DNA of 64,000 bases from Thermoplasma volcanium GSS1 (lineage in GTDB: Archaea; Thermoplasmatota; Thermoplasmata; Thermoplasmatales; Thermoplasmataceae). The translations under genes and the position numbers were made by a program. Where the stretch lies: the NCBI RefSeq assembly GCF_000011185.1, contig NC_002689.2, positions 1,426,001 to 1,490,000 of the forward strand. The letters are read 5' to 3'. Shown here piece by piece: positions 12,477 to 21,365 of this stretch. Below the pieces are notes generated by a model, which saw only the letters and a program-made list of their open reading frames with translations, was not told the origin of the DNA and made no database searches. Numbering within the stretch: the first letter of the stretch is position 1; the number at the start of each line of letters is the position of its first letter.

Positions 12477-13394
12477 GTGGCTGAGGACATTATTGAAGTT
12501 GAACATTTCAAGCAAACTTACGATGGAAAGAAATTCGTTGTGGACGACGTATCATTCCACGTAAAGAGGGGAGAGATATACGGGCTCCTTGGAAAAAACG
12601 GTGCAGGAAAAACAACCACAATAAGGACTCTCACCACGATCATGCCAGTACACTACGGAAAAGTAAAGGTTCTTGGTTTAGACGTCTCAACGCACCCCGA
12701 GAAGATAAGGCAAAGGATCGGCGTAGTTTTGCAGAGCGAATCCTTTGATTTTACTACCGTTGAAAAGAACCTAAAGATCTACGGTATGCTATGGGATGTC
12801 CCAGGTGAAGTGCTTAAGGCCAGGATAGAAGAGGTTATGGAAGTATTCGACCTGTCAAGATTACGCAAGATTAGGGCCTTAGAACTTTCCGGAGGGCAAA
12901 AGAAGCGGCTGCAAGTGGCTAGAGAATTCCTGCACGATATGGATTTACTTTTCCTTGATGAACCCACAGTCGGTTTAGATCCAATAATGAGAAGAACAGT
13001 ACTTAATTACATAAAAGAGAAAGCAAAGGCAGGTCTTACTGTCCTTTACACAACACAAATAATGGAGGAGGCTGATTACCTGTGCGACAGGATCGCTATA
13101 ATGAACAATGGTAAAATAGTAGCTGAGGGCACAAGCGATTTCCTCAAATCTAAGTACGGAGACCTTAAAACGATAAAGATACACATATCAGGAAATGTCA
13201 ACAGAGAGGATTTAAAGATGATGTTCCCTGAATTTGTTCAAATAGAAGGGGACGAAGTTAGGTTGATATCAAAAAACGTTGAGGATGTACTTCCAGACAT
13301 GATACTCTATTTTAAAAGATCCGGGATTCACATAGAGCGCATAAATGTAGAAGAAACTAGCCTTGATGATGTTTTCCTGAGGGTGGTATCATGA
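12477..13394 (+). CDS. ABC-2 type exporter ATP-binding subunit
   Basis: A 305-residue ATPase of the DrrA/NatA/CcmA type. Walker A is GKNGAGKTT at residues 39-47, the signature LSGGQKKR near 138, Walker B LLFLDEPTVGLDP near 160, and the switch region follows. A C-terminal accessory domain after residue 220 is typical of drug/polyketide or daunorubicin-type exporters. Start is GTG 12477. The stop overlaps the permease start by four bases (ATGA), giving one transporter operon. Confidence 0.92.
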   Translation: MAEDIIEVEHFKQTYDGKKFVVDDVSFHVKRGEIYGLLGKNGAGKTTTIRTLTTIMPVHYGKVKVLGLDVSTHPEKIRQRIGVVLQSESFDFTTVEKNLKIYGMLWDVPGEVLKARIEEVMEVFDLSRLRKIRALELSGGQKKRLQVAREFLHDMDLLFLDEPTVGLDPIMRRTVLNYIKEKAKAGLTVLYTTQIMEEADYLCDRIAIMNNGKIVAEGTSDFLKSKYGDLKTIKIHISGNVNREDLKMMFPEFVQIEGDEVRLISKNVEDVLPDMILYFKRSGIHIERINVEETSLDDVFLRVVS

Positions 13395-14155
13395 TCCCTC
13401 CATCTATCCGCCTGACACTGCGAAATTTGATCGTGAATACCGATCCAGGTACACTTCTCTTCCTTCTCGGCCTGCCTTCCTTTTACTTGATAGTGTTAGG
13501 ACTTATGTTCCAATCCATAATACCAAATGTTCCTTTTGCTGGAAAGGATATAAGCTATGCACAGTTCCTATCGCCAGGTGTTGTTGCGATGCAGCCGTTC
13601 ATCGCCGGATCTATCGGCGGGAGCATGCTTTGGTCAGATCGGCGGTGGGGTATGTTTGAGCAATTAATAGTGGGCCCATTTCACCGCATTGACTATCTTC
13701 TTGGCATAATATACGTATCAATAATATTCTCCGTCGGTGGTGCTTTCCTCATGTTCCTCGTATCTTACGCCATAACTGGTTTCCTCGTGAGTTATGATAT
13801 AAACCTACTGATGATAGCGGTAGTCCTTATTGTTTCCTCGATTCTCTTTACATCTATATTCCTCGTCCTGTCTGTGTTTATAAGAACAATACAAACCTAT
13901 AACACAGTCACTATGTTTGTTTTCTTCATACTTGATTTTGCGAGTTCAGCATTCTATCCAATAAATTCTAGAACTCCGTTAGGGCTAAGGATTGTCTCAT
14001 ACATGAACCCACTTACGTACATCGTAGATGCAGTTCGAAACATGATGTTCTACAAGATTGGAATGCAAGACTATATATCGCTTCTCATAGTCGTAGTACT
14101 TTCAGGCTTTTTCTTTTTAATAGCGCTTGTTTCGTACGGCAGGGCAAGGGTATAG
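13391..14155 (+). CDS. ABC-2 type exporter membrane subunit
   Basis: A 254-residue, six-helix ABC-2 permease. The family pattern is visible: a N-terminal helix, FLSPGVVAMQPFIAG near residues 54-68, a long conserved helix pair, and the late NPLTYIVDAVRNMMF segment near 212-226 that is typical of DrrB/NodJ-like permeases. It is translationally coupled to the ATPase upstream and followed two bases later by a phosphoribosyltransferase gene, which may be in the same transcript. Confidence 0.9.
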   Translation: MIPPSIRLTLRNLIVNTDPGTLLFLLGLPSFYLIVLGLMFQSIIPNVPFAGKDISYAQFLSPGVVAMQPFIAGSIGGSMLWSDRRWGMFEQLIVGPFHRIDYLLGIIYVSIIFSVGGAFLMFLVSYAITGFLVSYDINLLMIAVVLIVSSILFTSIFLVLSVFIRTIQTYNTVTMFVFFILDFASSAFYPINSRTPLGLRIVSYMNPLTYIVDAVRNMMFYKIGMQDYISLLIVVVLSGFFFLIALVSYGRARV

Positions 14156-14157
14156 GC

Positions 14158-14802
14158 ATGGTAACATTCATCGATAGGTATGAAGCTGGAAAGCAGCTAG
14201 CAAAGAAAATAACAAATTTATCAGGTAAATGTACAGTAACCGGAATAGCTAGAGGTGGAATCGCCGTTGCATATCAGGTATCGGCTTCCATCGGCTTACC
14301 TCTAACTACCATTATCGTAAAAAAGATTGGCCATCCGGCCGATGAAGAATTTGCAATAGGGGCAGTTGCCGAAGGGCCTGAACCATACGTGTACAAAGGT
14401 GAATATGCTCTATCAGTCGAACCCGCGATATTCGAGGCATTTGCAGCTGAGAAAAAGAAGGAGGTAAATTCTGTAAGGAGGATACTGGGGCAGGAAAATA
14501 GCGTATTCTATAAGAACTGGGACTGCGTGATACTTGTAGATGATGGTGTCGCCACAGGATCAAGCATGATAGGTGCTATAAGAAGCCTGAAACTTAACGT
14601 ATCTAAAAATATAATAGCTGCTGCCCCTGTATTTTCTGAAGAGGCTTACGTCGCTGTAAGATCAGAAGGCGTTTCAATTGCATATGTCATTATACCTTTC
14701 GACTTTGAGGCGGTCAGCGAATTTTACCGGGATTTTTCCGAGATAACTTACGCTGACGTACTTGAAATTATTCGTAAAGCTTATGCAAACAATGGAAAAT
14801 AA
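14158..14802 (+). CDS. Type I phosphoribosyltransferase-domain protein
   Basis: A 214-residue protein. The PRPP-binding loop VILVDDGVATGSSM is at about residues 124-137, with the upstream GIARGGIAVAY flexible/pyrophosphate region near 28-38. The resemblance is to stand-alone phosphoribosyltransferase proteins that in some species are fused to hydrolase domains, not to a classical purine salvage enzyme, so the base acceptor cannot be named. It starts two bases after the ABC permease stop and ends about 50 bases before tRNA-Trp. Confidence 0.82.
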   Translation: MVTFIDRYEAGKQLAKKITNLSGKCTVTGIARGGIAVAYQVSASIGLPLTTIIVKKIGHPADEEFAIGAVAEGPEPYVYKGEYALSVEPAIFEAFAAEKKKEVNSVRRILGQENSVFYKNWDCVILVDDGVATGSSMIGAIRSLKLNVSKNIIAAAPVFSEEAYVAVRSEGVSIAYVIIPFDFEAVSEFYRDFSEITYADVLEIIRKAYANNGK

Positions 14803-14855
14803 CGAAAGATATTTGTATGTACTTCCCATAATCGTCTAATCTAGCCTCCTGTGTT

Positions 14856-14995
14856 GGGGACATGGGGTAATGGCATCCTGACGGGCTCCAGTCAGGAAGT
14901 GATTAGAAACAGGGTCATCTGATTTAATGATGAGTGACTGGAACTATGATCCAGGAAGAGACCCGTAGATCTGGGTTCAACTCCCAGTGTCCCCA
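14856..14995 (+). tRNA. tRNA-Trp (CCA) with intron
   Basis: Exon 1 is 14856-14891 and exon 2 is 14961-14995. The acceptor stem pairs GGGGACA (14856-14862) with TGTCCCC (14988-14994), discriminator A. The anticodon stem pairs ACGGG (14881-14885) with CCCGT (14962-14966). The anticodon CCA is 14888-14890 with G37 next. The T-arm is CTGGG-TTCAACT-CCCAG. The 69-base insert starts after position 37, the canonical place for archaeal introns. No encoded 3' CCA is present. Confidence 0.93.
14892..14960 (+). ncRNA. tRNA-Trp intron with box C/D-like motifs
   Basis: In many euryarchaea the tRNA-Trp intron is a box C/D guide RNA that directs 2'-O-methylation of its own tRNA. Here an exact RTGATGA box (ATGATGA, 14927-14933), a CTGA box (14919-14922) and a weaker GTGATTA (14899-14905) are present, plus CTGG near 14938. 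An eight-base segment TGACTGGA (14935-14942) pairs with TCCAGTCA (14887-14894), which spans the anticodon and the 5' splice site. The final D box is not canonical, so guide function is likely but not proved. Confidence 0.55.
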
Positions 14996-15064
14996 TATTT
15001 TCTTTATCCTCTTTATTCTGAAAGTATACTTTAAATAAGGCTTACATTTGTTATAACGATAAAT

Positions 15065-15436
15065 TTGCTTTCAATAAAGCGAGTTTATGAAAACCGGACG
15101 TATGATGACGGATATAGAGTACTTGTTGAAAGGCTTTGGCCACGGGGCATTACAAAAGAAAGAGCTGCACTGGATGCATGGTACAAAGATATCGCGCCAA
15201 GCGATTCTTTGAGGAAATGGTTTTCGCATGATGAAAGGAAATGGGATGAATTTAAGGAAAGGTACATGGATGAACTCTGTGGAAACAAGGCGCTAGAGAA
15301 GCTTGTTGAAATTGCTTCGCAAACCAACGTTACACTTATAATATCCAGCCGTTCTACCTATAACAACGCCGAAGTGCTCAAATACATTATAGAAAACTAT
15401 GACGAGTTCAAAAGGAGATGTGAAGGAAAAATGTAA
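15065..15436 (+). CDS. DUF488-family protein
   Basis: A 123-residue DUF488 protein. The conserved opening IKRVYENRTYDDGYRVLVER then LWPRGITKE, LDAWYKDIAPS and LRKWFSHD are characteristic. The family has conserved basic and acidic residues suggesting nucleic-acid or small-molecule binding, but no established reaction. The start is TTG at 15065, giving the usual short N-terminus before IKRVY; there is no earlier in-frame ATG. Confidence 0.85.
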   Translation: MLSIKRVYENRTYDDGYRVLVERLWPRGITKERAALDAWYKDIAPSDSLRKWFSHDERKWDEFKERYMDELCGNKALEKLVEIASQTNVTLIISSRSTYNNAEVLKYIIENYDEFKRRCEGKM

Positions 15437-15502
15437 TGTATTCGGCAAATGACGAATCGCACATTAACAAAATATAAATACAAGGTATGCGTATTATTAA
15501 CA

Positions 15503-15685
15503 ATGCCAAATATACACATAGAAGATGAGGTGTATAGACACCTAATAGAGAGGAGTGATAGCCCGGAAGATCTAGCAAATCAGATACTAAGAAGTTTCCT
15601 TATGGCGCCAAAGGTATACAGCGTTGAAAAAGGAGAATACCAGAAATACCTAGAAGGATACGTAATGCATGGGAACGCAGACTGA
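15503..15685 (+). CDS. Small hypothetical protein, possibly a VapB/RHH-like binder
   Basis: A 60-residue acidic protein starting MPNIHIEDEVYRHLIERSD. I choose ATG 15503 over an upstream in-frame start because a short IHIEDEVYRHL opening resembles small antitoxin or ribbon-helix-helix-type proteins (IxIxDEVYxxL). No toxin gene is adjacent. Function unknown. Confidence 0.5.
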   Translation: MPNIHIEDEVYRHLIERSDSPEDLANQILRSFLMAPKVYSVEKGEYQKYLEGYVMHGNAD

Positions 15686-15768
15686 TCATCGTATTATTTC
15701 CATCGCAAACTTTCTTATATTGTGGTTCAATCAGGTCAGAGTCACACAAGTTCATTAGAGGTGTTTGG

Positions 15769-15876
15769 TTGAAGAGAAGTTCCAGGGACTGGAAGAAACG
15801 CGGCAAAATGCGATGGAAATGGAGAAAGAAGAGGATCAGAAGGCTTAAGAGGGAAAGACGGGCAAATAGAATGTAA
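15769..15876 (+). CDS. rpl41e: Ribosomal protein L41e
   Basis: An extremely basic 35-residue protein. The last 22 residues, beginning MRWKWRKKRIRRLKRERR, match the archaeal/eukaryotic L41e pattern, the smallest protein of the large ribosomal subunit, which sits at the subunit interface. An in-frame ATG at 15808 gives a 22-residue version, but a TTG at 15769 is preceded at five-base spacing by GAGGTG, a strong Shine-Dalgarno, so I favour the longer form. It lies alone between two small hypothetical genes and is easily missed in automatic annotation. Confidence 0.82.
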   Translation: MKRSSRDWKKRGKMRWKWRKKRIRRLKRERRANRM

Positions 15877-15922
15877 GTATATATCCCAAATCTCTTTATT
15901 CTCTCTAATATAATGATTACCT

Positions 15923-16264
15923 ATGGACGATGATTTAGAAAAATATTTTAAGGAATTTATGAAGATAATGCCTACCGAGGATCTTTATTTTGAGGCAGTG
16001 AGGGACATAGTTAAAGACTTGATCAAAGAGTACATTAAGAAAAAAATGAACGAAGACGAGACTATAAGGAAGGATCTCGCGAGGGTTATAGAGGAGTTCA
16101 TGGATGCAAGGATCAAGGAATACGATGCAGTTGCCAGCATGGCAAAGATAGTTGCAAAGATCGGCCTTGTCAGTGCACCCGATGACGTGAAGGAACAGGT
16201 ATACAACGATTTCATCACCATGTTTCAAAAGGAAATAGAGGGGATAATTAAGAAGACGCTATGA
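15923..16264 (+). CDS. Conserved helical hypothetical protein
   Basis: A 113-residue charged, apparently all-helical protein (KYFKEFMKIMP, DIVKDLIKEYIKKKMNEDE, ITMFQKEIEGIIKKTL). No catalytic motif, signal or membrane segment. Its 3' end overlaps the 3' end of the convergent DP1 gene by six bases. The codon use matches neighbouring genes, so it is probably real; function unknown. Confidence 0.65.
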   Translation: MDDDLEKYFKEFMKIMPTEDLYFEAVRDIVKDLIKEYIKKKMNEDETIRKDLARVIEEFMDARIKEYDAVASMAKIVAKIGLVSAPDDVKEQVYNDFITMFQKEIEGIIKKTL

Positions 16265-17659
16265 GGTCGATTTATCGAAGTCCTTAACTATGACTGTTCT
16301 TGAATACAGATCGAAGAGCGTTAATTTGGATGGCTTCGGATTGAAGTTCATCATCTTTTGGTATTCTGTCTGAGATTGCCATGTAGATGAATTTACGTAG
16401 CGTACTCCCTTATAATTGCCTATGTAGTGTGAATGGATATGGCCCGTAATGAAGATGTCAGGAACCTCCTCTATTACGTGGTAGTCCACGCTTGAAGGTA
16501 TAAGTGGCGTATTGCCACCGTATCTTGGGCTCAGGTGTCTCCTAACCAGTATTGCTTCTATAGCCTTGCCAATGCTGTCGTAATTGGCACCAGGTATAAG
16601 CTCTATCATATCGTTTAGCGACATGCCGTGGTAAACGAGTACATTTTTGCCTTCCAGTTTGAGGTTATACGGGTTTGGAAGAAAAACTGCATTCGATGGA
16701 AACATCTTCCTTATCTTCTCAGGGAAAACTGGCTGCGGCTCGGAAAGCCTTACGGTATCATGGTTTCCAGGCATAATGAATACTGTTATGTCCTCAGGTA
16801 TCTGCGATACGAATGATGCCAATGCCTCATATTGATCAAGTGGGTTCAGCAATTCAAGGTCATTTTCTTGGCCGGGATATACGCCTATGCCGTCTACTAC
16901 ATCTCCACTTAGGATCAGATACTTCGTACTTAGTGAAGTATCGTCTGAAGATTCGAACCACTTGATCATATCCTGAAATTCATTCTTCCGGAAAGTCTTA
17001 CTGCCAATATGTATGTCCGATAGGGAGGCCACAAATACTGGTTCATGCTTTGTTTCATCAAGGATTCTATAAGGTATATCCGGCCTTACTATCTCATCAG
17101 CGAAGATCACCGGGTCTTTGGAAGAAGAACTTACATTGCCTATTATTCCTATTACCTCATCTTCAAGGATGACCTCGTTTATTATGCCCCTATCCTTAAG
17201 GATGAAAACCTGTATACTGTCATCTAGATCCTCGATCAATACTCTTTTGTGCCCATTCTTGGTCATAGATACTTCAGATACCATGCCTATGACCTTAACC
17301 TGGCCTTGGCTATGCTTTGCAGTTTTTATGCTGATCGAACCACGCATTGAAGATGAAGCAGATATTATCCTGCTGAGCTTTTCATACTTACTCACGAACA
17401 TTTTCCTGAAGTCCTCGACTGAAGAATTGAAGCGTACTTCAGGCAGGTAAACCTCAAAATCATTCATTTCCCTCTTCGGCTTTAGAGCCGCTTCTACAAT
17501 ACGATCGTCGATATATCCATCGGAGTTCTTAACTAGATCCTCGATCAGCGAGCTTGAAGAGTACTTTATGATCTTCTCAAGTGCAGACGGTGAAACAAGT
17601 ACACCGTTCTTTGTGAAATACTCAAGCAAACTTGCTTTATCGAGGTCCGCCATAATCAA
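16259..17659 (-). CDS. DNA polymerase D small subunit (DP1, exonuclease subunit)
   Basis: DP1 is the 3'-5' proofreading subunit of the euryarchaeal replicative polymerase PolD and partners the large subunit DP2, which is not here. The 466-residue protein has an N-terminal helical region, an OB-fold around 100-200 and a calcineurin-like phosphodiesterase domain. Phosphodiesterase motifs are SDIHIG (near 217), GDVVDG (near 253), PGNHD (near 298), YHGMS and GHIHSH (near 405), so the nuclease site appears intact. Start ATG 17659 or the third codon ATG. Confidence 0.95.
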   Translation of the reverse strand: MIMADLDKASLLEYFTKNGVLVSPSALEKIIKYSSSSLIEDLVKNSDGYIDDRIVEAALKPKREMNDFEVYLPEVRFNSSVEDFRKMFVSKYEKLSRIISASSSMRGSISIKTAKHSQGQVKVIGMVSEVSMTKNGHKRVLIEDLDDSIQVFILKDRGIINEVILEDEVIGIIGNVSSSSKDPVIFADEIVRPDIPYRILDETKHEPVFVASLSDIHIGSKTFRKNEFQDMIKWFESSDDTSLSTKYLILSGDVVDGIGVYPGQENDLELLNPLDQYEALASFVSQIPEDITVFIMPGNHDTVRLSEPQPVFPEKIRKMFPSNAVFLPNPYNLKLEGKNVLVYHGMSLNDMIELIPGANYDSIGKAIEAILVRRHLSPRYGGNTPLIPSSVDYHVIEEVPDIFITGHIHSHYIGNYKGVRYVNSSTWQSQTEYQKMMNFNPKPSKLTLFDLYSRTVIVKDFDKSTS

Positions 17660-17756
17660 GCACCTATCTTTGATAGAAGATGTTGATTAGGTATATTTAC
17701 ATAGTTTTTTTCTTTATCTAACCTCTTATTTATTAGCTAATATTTAATTTGGCCGT

Positions 17757-18614
17757 ATGGATCGGGCCACTGAACCTGTTCTTTTCTTTTTCATGGCGTT
17801 TTTCTGGGCGCTTAACTACGTTATGGTTAAATTCGCATACGCGTACGATCTTTCATCTTCTATCTTGCTGATGCGCGTTTTATACGCATCAATATTCTCT
17901 TCGCTTATCTTCATCCGCCAGATTAAGCTGCCTAAAAGTCCACTCGAACACCTTAAGGTCTTCATATTGGCAAACCTCAACATCACAGGGTTTTTCTCTC
18001 TCTGGTTCTTTGGGGAAACTGGAGTGAGCGCAGCAGTCACGTCCATAGTAATATACTCATATCCTATACTCGCAACAGCATTCTCGTATTTGTTTTTAGG
18101 CGACAGATTCGGTGCTATGAAGACGCTGGGCCTCATACTCGGGTTTGCTGGCCTGGTAATCATTTTTATCAGATCAATCAACGTTGAGAATTTAGTGGAC
18201 CTTATCATGCTCTTAGTAGCAGCGATAAGCTGGGCCATCGGTACGGTATTTTACAGGAAATATTTACTTGGCTATGATTCGGCTGGGCTGAATACCCTGC
18301 AGCTTTTGTATGCTCTCCCAGTCGTACTCTTAATTTCTCTCTTCACAGGCGGGATAAATATAGGACTGCTTCAGCTTAAGTTCAACCTCATAATGATTTA
18401 TATGGGATCATTCGGAACTGCAATTGCTTACTTCATATACCTTTACCTATACAGGAAGTATAAGGTGAGCTCCATATCGGCTTATTTTTTCCTCGTTCCT
18501 GCGATCTCTGTTGTACTGGCCGCTGTACTGCTTAAAGAACCGATCTCTGCTCTTACAATTGCAGGCTTTGCTGTGATGAGCGCAGGCATCTTCCTATCTG
18601 GAAGCTTTAAATGA
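17757..18614 (+). CDS. EamA/DMT-family transporter
   Basis: A 285-residue, ten-helix drug/metabolite transporter with two EamA repeats. The first repeat ends with LGFAGLVIIFI and the second contains FFLVPAISVVLAAVLLKEP, both typical. The substrate is unknown; family members export amino acids, sugars or purines. It is divergent from DP1 and convergent with the ALDH-like gene, whose stop lies two bases away. Confidence 0.88.
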   Translation: MDRATEPVLFFFMAFFWALNYVMVKFAYAYDLSSSILLMRVLYASIFSSLIFIRQIKLPKSPLEHLKVFILANLNITGFFSLWFFGETGVSAAVTSIVIYSYPILATAFSYLFLGDRFGAMKTLGLILGFAGLVIIFIRSINVENLVDLIMLLVAAISWAIGTVFYRKYLLGYDSAGLNTLQLLYALPVVLLISLFTGGINIGLLQLKFNLIMIYMGSFGTAIAYFIYLYLYRKYKVSSISAYFFLVPAISVVLAAVLLKEPISALTIAGFAVMSAGIFLSGSFK

Positions 18615-18616
18615 CA

Positions 18617-19804
18617 CTACATTAAGATCTTTCTCTTCACAAGGAACGGTTTAAACAAATAGTCTTTGTACATGTAGCTATTGAATGATATCTCTTTGCA
18701 TGCTGTCCTGCCGTATAACATTTTGAGTAGCTTAGAATCGTCCGAAAATAGTGCGCACCTATCCGCTTCAACTTCATTTATTAAATTAACGGCGTCCTCA
18801 ACTGATGCTGAATTTACTAGATAAACAAGGGGTGCATGTACAAATGGATCTTTCACAACATCATCTGTAAGAATTATGGCGGGTTTCATTAAATTTCCCT
18901 CAACCCCCCTGAACATAGCCAGCAAACGTTCAACGCGATATTTACCCACTATGCTCAGAGCTTCCATTAGATCCTCGTCTTTTGTTACTGGTCCTAGATC
19001 TGTGGCTCCATCCGCCGGATCACCGACAACGATCCGAGAGAGCTCCTCCTTTAGCCTGTTGAGAACATACTCGAACATCCTCCTGTCAACAACTAGAAGC
19101 TGTTCGTTGCTGAAAGGCATTCGTACGAGTCTCTTTGTAAACTCTGAAACTGCACTGTCTGGATCTATATCCCCCCATAAAACGGTAGCTGGTTTGTGCC
19201 TTTCACTCTGGATTATCCTATTTATCCCAAGCCCATCATAGGTATCTTGAAAATAAGAAAAGTTTTCTCCATATAGGTAAGCATAATTAAAATTAGGCTT
19301 AAATGGAATCACGTTCACTACGCCTTCCGGCAAGCCAATCTCAGATAGCATTGAAATAATTATGTGGGCTGATACGAAGTTATATGGATTTGCAAAAACC
19401 AAAACCGGAGAACCTTGCAGTATAGTGGCGAAGAGAGGAACGAATAGCGATAGAACTGGATCGTTGCAATTATAATTTAATGCGGATACACCAGGTTTGA
19501 CAAATTCATGGAGATCTTCTGGAATTCTTATAGACTTGATCTCCCTTATCGTTTGCAGGATTTCTTCCCTAATGTACTTAAAAGGCTTGCCAGTTTCAGA
19601 GGCTATTTCTATAGATATACGATCAACGTTTCTGTCCAGATAATTGCTGATTCTTTCACGTAGTTCAATGAAGAAGCCCTGATCTTTGCCGTAAAGGAAA
19701 TCGGCCGCGTAAATTGACGATCTGCGCAAGCTTTCTGTTCTACAATTTTCCAAGAAAAAATGAATGATTTCTTGAGTATACCTATTCTTTACTATCACGT
19801 GCAT
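18617..19804 (-). CDS. Degenerate aldehyde-dehydrogenase-superfamily protein lacking the catalytic Cys
   Basis: The 395 residues align with the ALDH fold: SETGKPFKYIREEI near residue 68, GLPEGVVNVIPF near 157, VVGDPADGATDLGPVTK near 268, and DPFVHAPLVYLVNSASVEDAVNLIN near 320. It is about 80 residues shorter than usual. Where active enzymes have the nucleophilic Cys (after an NxGQ-type motif) this protein reads PFSNEQLLVVDR, with no Cys. The catalytic-Glu motif ELGG is replaced by HKPATVLWGD. It is therefore probably not an active dehydrogenase. A regulatory or binding role, or a lineage-specific decaying gene, are both possible; the frame is fully open. Confidence 0.75.
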   Translation of the reverse strand: MHVIVKNRYTQEIIHFFLENCRTESLRRSSIYAADFLYGKDQGFFIELRERISNYLDRNVDRISIEIASETGKPFKYIREEILQTIREIKSIRIPEDLHEFVKPGVSALNYNCNDPVLSLFVPLFATILQGSPVLVFANPYNFVSAHIIISMLSEIGLPEGVVNVIPFKPNFNYAYLYGENFSYFQDTYDGLGINRIIQSERHKPATVLWGDIDPDSAVSEFTKRLVRMPFSNEQLLVVDRRMFEYVLNRLKEELSRIVVGDPADGATDLGPVTKDEDLMEALSIVGKYRVERLLAMFRGVEGNLMKPAIILTDDVVKDPFVHAPLVYLVNSASVEDAVNLINEVEADRCALFSDDSKLLKMLYGRTACKEISFNSYMYKDYLFKPFLVKRKILM

Positions 19805-19838
19805 GCATCGTAATATCGTATAGAAAATTTAGGAGAGT

Positions 19839-21296
19839 TTAAAGGTTATAGTTAGAGATCTGGTAGTTTGGAGGTTCGCTTATCAGCCTTATGTCGTGTG
19901 GATGACTCTCCCTCAATCCATTTGATGATATCCTTACAAACCTGGCCCTCTCCTTTAACTTCCCTATGTTTTCAGCTCCTACATAGCCCATTCCAGTGCG
20001 CAGGCCTCCAACCAGCTGGAATAGCACTTCATCTACTCTGCCCCGGTACGGTACTGCGCCCTCAACCCCTTCCGCGATAAAGCCGTTTCCAAGCTTGCTG
20101 TACCTATCGGATATGCCTGTTGATAATGCACCAATCGATCCCATGCCTCTGTATGCCTTGTACTTCCTTCCGTTTATTATCATCTCCTGGCCCGGGCTTT
20201 CTTCAGTACCGGCAAGCATAGATCCAAGCATTACGCTGTCTGCCCCGGCAGCAATGGCCTTTACAATGTCGCCAGAGTACCTAATGCCTCCGTCTGCAAT
20301 TACAGGGATGCCGTATTCTTTGGCAACCTCTGCAACTTCAGATATTGCAGTAAGCTGCGGCACGCCGACACCCGCAACTATCCTCGTTGTGCATATTGAA
20401 CCGGGGCCGATGCCGACTCTCAGGCCGTCAACTTCGCATGAAATTAGATCCTCTGCTGCACCAGCTGTAGCTATGTTTCCTGCCACTATATCAACAGAGA
20501 TCTCCTTCCTCATCCTTTTAATTGAACTTAGGACATTCTCGTTGTCTGCATGTGCAGTATCCACCACGATCAAATCTGCACCGGCCCTCTCAAGTTCGAT
20601 CGCACGGTCTAAGTCAAATGGGCCGACGGCTGCGCCTACCATCAACTGCCCCTCGTCGTCCCTAGTAGCATCCGGGAACCTCTGCCTTGTTATTATGTCC
20701 TTTGCTGTTATTAAACCAACCAGGTGGTTATCTTTGTCAACAAGCGGCAGTTTTTCTATCCGGTTCTTATGCAGTATATTTATTGCGTCTTCCAGATCGA
20801 CATTTTCAGGGGCAGTTATTACGTTCTTCACCATTACATCTGATACGGTTGATCCCTGTTTTGCAAATTCGAGGTCCCTTTTTGTCAGGATACCGACCAA
20901 CTTCTCCTCCTTAAGCACAGGCAAGCCTGCAATGTTCTTTGTCTTCATTATTGTCCTTGCAACTTCTATTGGCGTTTCCGGGGACACTGTATAAACGTCC
21001 CTGATTATGATCGTTTCTTCCCTCTTAACCCGCCGTACCATCTCCACTTCTTTTTCCCTCGGCTGGTTTCTATGTATAATGCCGAAGGCACCATAACGGG
21101 CCATGGCTATTGCCATTGCTTCCTCAGTAACTGTATCCATTGGCGAACTAACTATTGGGACCTTGACGTTTATTCTTCGGCTCAGGCGAGATGAAACGTC
21201 TACGTTCTTTGGTTCGACGCCCGTCTTCATTGGCAGAATAAGAACATCGTCAAAAGTGTAACCTTCAGTTATGTTTGAAAATTTATCCCTATACAT
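19839..21296 (-). CDS. guaB: Inosine-5'-monophosphate dehydrogenase
   Basis: Oxidises IMP to XMP with NAD+, the first committed step of GMP synthesis. The 485-residue protein has the TIM barrel (YTFDDVLILP opening), an inserted CBS pair around residues 95-205 and the catalytic loop GPGSICTTR near 300. The IMP-binding ADGGIRYSGDIVKA and YRGMGSIGAL segments are present, as is the mobile flap. The length and motifs are those of a full active enzyme. Confidence 0.97.
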   Translation of the reverse strand: MYRDKFSNITEGYTFDDVLILPMKTGVEPKNVDVSSRLSRRINVKVPIVSSPMDTVTEEAMAIAMARYGAFGIIHRNQPREKEVEMVRRVKREETIIIRDVYTVSPETPIEVARTIMKTKNIAGLPVLKEEKLVGILTKRDLEFAKQGSTVSDVMVKNVITAPENVDLEDAINILHKNRIEKLPLVDKDNHLVGLITAKDIITRQRFPDATRDDEGQLMVGAAVGPFDLDRAIELERAGADLIVVDTAHADNENVLSSIKRMRKEISVDIVAGNIATAGAAEDLISCEVDGLRVGIGPGSICTTRIVAGVGVPQLTAISEVAEVAKEYGIPVIADGGIRYSGDIVKAIAAGADSVMLGSMLAGTEESPGQEMIINGRKYKAYRGMGSIGALSTGISDRYSKLGNGFIAEGVEGAVPYRGRVDEVLFQLVGGLRTGMGYVGAENIGKLKERARFVRISSNGLRESHPHDIRLISEPPNYQISNYNL

Positions 21297-21365
21297 GGGA
21301 AAGGAAATAAAATCCAGTAAATAAATATTGCCAAAACTTAATCATAGCTGTTATGTAACATGCTT

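Noticed and set aside
19996-20994. Long plus-strand frame of 332 codons
   Set aside because: It lies wholly antisense to guaB and has low-complexity Ser/Pro/Thr composition typical of a shadow.
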